DNA of 64,000 bases from assembly GCF_028502605.1 (NCBI RefSeq), contig NC_079234.1, forward strand, positions 4,526,001 to 4,590,000, given 5' to 3'. The stretch comes from Trichoderma breve (Eukaryota > Ascomycota > Sordariomycetes > Hypocreales > Hypocreaceae). A program made the position numbers and the translations under genes. Each line of letters starts with the position of its first letter. The first letter of the stretch is position 1. Below the pieces are notes generated by a model. It was not told where the DNA came from and ran no database searches. It saw only the letters and a list, made by a program, of their open reading frames with translations. Shown here in pieces: positions 61,195 to 64,000 of the stretch.

Positions 61195-63133
61195 CTATGA
61201 TGCCGGAGTTTCGGTGGGAGCTGCGGTGGTAGCATCCGCTGCTGGGGCTTCCTCTGTCTTTGGAGCCTCCTCCGTCTTTGGAGCTTCATCCGTCTTTGGG
61301 GCTTCCTCCTCCTTAGGAGCCTCTGCTGGCTTGGCTGTCTCACCCTTGACGCCGCCCACAACCTTGAGGCCTTCGGCTTGTATCGTAATGCTCTCCAATT
61401 CCCGCTTGCGCTGTATCCGGTATTTCAGGTCATCCGCCATGCGCGTTGTGTCTACCAGTACTCCGTCCTTCTCAGGGTGTCCGTCCTTGAGACCCATCTC
61501 CTTGATCTTGACCTTGCCTTGAGCCAGCTCGTCTTCACCGATGAAGATGGCAAAGGGCACACCGTTGGCTTCCGCAGCCTTGAACTGAGCCTGCATCTTG
61601 GGCTTCGCCTTGTATAGGAATTCCGCCTGTAGATGCCCTATTAGCCTCGTCTATTCTAAGAGTTATTAGTGGGAATAGAGTCTCCTACCTTGATTCCAGC
61701 CTGCCACAGCTTTGCGCAGATTTCCAAGCGCTCCTTGACCAGCCCCTTTCCACCTAAAGCCATGACATAGACATCGACTTCGTTACCGCGCACCTGGTCG
61801 GCTGACTTGTCCGCCGCCATCCGGGCCTTGGTGATAGAGAAGATGCGGTCGACGCCAAATGAGATGCCAACACACGGAATCTGAGTCTTTCCAGAGAACA
61901 TGCCGACCAGATTATCGTATCGACCACCAGCAGCGACGCTTCCAACACCGATGGTGGGGTCGTCAGACCGATCTTCATCATCTCCTTTGCCCTTGGATTT
62001 CTTCTTGCTTGGCTTTGCGGCATCCTCTGAGCCAGGGGTAGCCTCAGGGGCAGAGCCCTCGGTGACTACCTCGTAGATAAGGCCGGTATAGTAATCCAGG
62101 CCGCGAGCCAAGCCAAGGTCAAACGAAACCTTATCGAGGGCGCCAAAGGCCTCAAGATATTCAAAGAGGAGAGCGACATCCGCAATACCTTGCTTCATGG
62201 ACTCGTTCGCCGAAAGCTTCTCATCGTTGCGCAGCTTCTCGAGCAGCTCGTGGCGGCCTCTCAGGACAACCCACTCTCCAATGCGGTCAGCAACATCCTC
62301 TGCCAGGCCTTTCTCCTCGGTCATCTCTTTTCGGACATCCGCCCACGGCAGCTTGTCAAGCTTGTCAACTGCAGAAGAGATTGTTCTGATCTTGTCTTCC
62401 GGGACACCGCAGACCTGGAAGATACCGTCGAGGATCTTGCGGTGGTTGAGCTTAATGGTGTACGCGCCGTTCCATCCCAGACCCTCAAAGACTTCAGTGA
62501 TGATGCGAATGACTTCGGCGTCGGGCAACATGGCATCGTAGGTACCAGCAATATCGAAATCGCACTGGTAAAACTCTCGCATCCTGCCCTTTGTCATGGC
62601 AGGCTGGTCTCGGCGATAGACCTTGGCGATGTGATAGCGCTTAATGTTCTGGATGTCCTTGTTCATCGCAAGGAAACGGGCAAATGGAACCGTCAGGTCG
62701 TATCTCAGCGAGCAGAGCTCGCCACCTTGGTCGGCGAGGTCGTAGATGAGCTTGCTATCCTCGCCATATTTGCCAGACAGAATCTCCTTGAGCTCGAAAA
62801 CGGGTGTGTCGATGGTAACTCCGCCGTGGCGCTTGAAGACTTCGGTGATGGTGCTGAAGATCTTGTCTCGGATGACCATGTCCTTGCCATTCCCGTGGGG
62901 TGAGTAAGCTTGGAGTTTTCTTCTACAATGAGGAAGAGTCACAACTTACAATCTTTGGTGCCCTTGGCCGTTTTCAGTTCGAACTTTGTCTTGGGAGCCA
63001 TCTCGACGGCTGGTGCTTGTGAGTGATAGAGAGAGACAGTGAGAGAGAGAGGAGTCGCAAGTCTTGGTCCTTGCAATTGCGACAATGGCCGATATGGTCG
63101 AACAGACCTAAATGCAGCCAAAGCAATCTTCAT
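61195..63133 (-). CDS. hts1: Histidyl-tRNA synthetase, probably both mitochondrial and cytosolic
   Basis: Predicted class II synthetase, 611 residues from the first ATG or 567 from an inner ATG at 63001. Exons are 62950-63133, 61689-62908 and 61195-61626; phases agree. The longer N-terminus ([20 protein letters not shown] and on) is Arg-rich with no acidic residue for 40 residues, a mitochondrial presequence; the inner start [17 protein letters not shown] suits the cytosolic form. Family motifs are [11 protein letters not shown] (motif 2 region), [20 protein letters not shown], the histidine-specific [11 protein letters not shown], and [12 protein letters not shown] (motif 3). A Lys/Asp-rich insert (about 395-430) interrupts the catalytic domain. 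The C-terminus is the anticodon-binding domain followed by a 50-residue Glu/Ala/Pro tail. Intron 1 is only 41 nt and its acceptor (AAG at 62909) is the weakest call. Confidence 0.92.
61244..61315 (-). repeat. Four 18-bp units encoding EAPKTE-type repeats in hts1
   Basis: Imperfect 18-base units encode [18 protein letters not shown] and EEAP near the C-terminus of histidyl-tRNA synthetase. The reading frame is kept in every unit. Confidence 0.85.
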
Positions 63134-63814
63134 CCGAGGGGTAGAGGGGAAAAATTAGGCCTGGAGTTGTGGCAGGAGTCATCAGCGCTGTTTAGATGGT
63201 GGCTCGACAGGCGGGGCAGAAAGTGCGGAATTTTGTTATCGATAAGAAATGCGATAAACACAGAGTTCAGGTAGAAATGCGTGATCTAGCAACATAAAGC
63301 GCAATGCAGTTGCTACTTTATTGAGCTTCACAATACGCCGCGTGAGGGTTTTATTAGCTGTATATCATAAAAAACTTCTTTGACGTACATATTAGATACG
63401 AGTTGAGGAATATCCAAGGCAGAGACGGCCTGTAAGTGGCAGATGGTCCGCCTTCTCCAGAATACAGGTACGTACCTGTATGTAAGTCATGCTAGCAGCG
63501 CAGCGGAACTAAGCCCGTTCGAGAGCAGTTCACAGATGTCCACCTATTCAGGGTAGAAAGATAGGTAGGCAATCAGAAACACAAGGAATATATGCTTAAT
63601 GCTTCGTGATCCCACTTCTGTTTTTCATCTTTAAACATTGGCCGGTACCTTTTGCATTTAGGAAAATCTCCGGGTCCGGCGACTTTTGGGACAGCCTCAA
63701 ATGCCCTGTTCAACTTGGGGTCAGGATAGTATCTCGAAACTACCTAAGGAGCATGAAAAGGGACCACTATTATGCTACGTGACTCACAGCACAAATGTCT
63801 TTTGTCGTAGAATA
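63134..63814. other. Intergenic, hts1 promoter side
   Basis: About 680 bases with no supported gene. It contains the hts1 5' region and the 3' flank of the partial gene at the edge. Confidence 0.55.
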
Positions 63815-63997
63815 TTAGATCCAAGGCTGCGTGTCTTGACTCCTCAAGCCTGCTGTTACAAAGGATTGAGCACTGTTACCCTCAGCGAAGCGAGCCGCCA
63901 TGTGGCGCCTGATGAACGGCTTTTCGGGGTCAAGGAGCAACCCGACAGAGTCAAAGATGTCATCTCCGATAGGATGGTGTGTGCATGCCAGTGTCTT
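63815..63997 (-). CDS. 3' end of an unidentified gene, cut by the window edge
   Basis: A minus-strand frame of about 60 codons runs from the window edge to TAA at 63815-63817. It includes THHPIGDDIFDSVGLLLD and PFIRRHMAARFAEGNSAQSF and ends RSQDTQPWI, a balanced composition unlike the chance frames nearby. TAG at the very edge (63998-64000) would be an intron acceptor or would end the frame. A GTAACA donor lies inside (after FAE), so the last part could be intron. I do not recognise the family. Confidence 0.4.
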   Translation of the reverse strand, partial: KTLACTHHPIGDDIFDSVGLLLDPEKPFIRRHMAARFAEGNSAQSFVTAGLRSQDTQPWI

Positions 63998-64000
63998 CTA

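Overview
The window is nuclear DNA of a filamentous ascomycete, most likely Hypocreales and plausibly Trichoderma. Proteins are conserved eukaryotic ones split by short GT...AG introns, and a Msn2/Seb1-type stress factor, a Crh-type GPI wall enzyme, an LSD1 with a C-terminal HMG box and a NACHT STAND protein are all typical of Pezizomycotina. The genus is inference. Exon models were built by hand from splice sites, reading phase and family alignment; every joined model is a whole number of codons. No tRNA, rRNA, CRISPR array or intact transposon was recognised.

Layout. 1-3.0 kb: no credible gene. 3.0-10.6 kb: three minus-strand genes, an Hcs1/SMUBP2-type helicase, a DUF202 membrane protein and the diphthamide synthetase Dph6. 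10.6-14.2 kb: non-coding, with a 34-base C run. 14.2-16.0 kb: the C2H2 stress regulator seb1 (minus). 16.0-29.9 kb: about 14 kb with no believable gene, rich in short palindromes around GTACGAGTAC/GTACGGAGTAC and in pyrimidine tracts. 29.9-31.1 kb: a secreted GH16/Crh transglycosylase (plus). 32.3-35.5 kb: DNA topoisomerase I (minus), divergent from the mitochondrial ATP synthase gamma subunit (plus, 36.1-37.4 kb). 37.9-46 kb: three minus-strand genes, LSD1/KDM1-type demethylase, Vps33 and a UBE2W-like E2. 46.7-51.8 kb: a 1590-residue hydrolase-NACHT-beta-propeller NLR-like protein (minus) in AT-rich surroundings. 54.5-56.1 kb: CaM kinase I (plus) with a 7-nt first coding exon. 56.7-58.0 kb: an unknown 400-residue protein (minus). 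61.2-63.1 kb: histidyl-tRNA synthetase (minus), with two start codons suited to mitochondrial and cytosolic forms. The right edge holds the 3' end of an unidentified minus-strand gene.

The genes do not form a pathway or a secondary-metabolite cluster. Most are housekeeping: genome maintenance, translation, energy, vacuolar traffic, ubiquitin and signalling. The accessory-looking parts are the NLR-like gene and the long non-coding interval shared by the 5' sides of seb1 and the Crh gene. I saw no clearly new multi-gene system; the best leads are the NLR-like protein, the intergenic palindrome family and several unusual gene structures.
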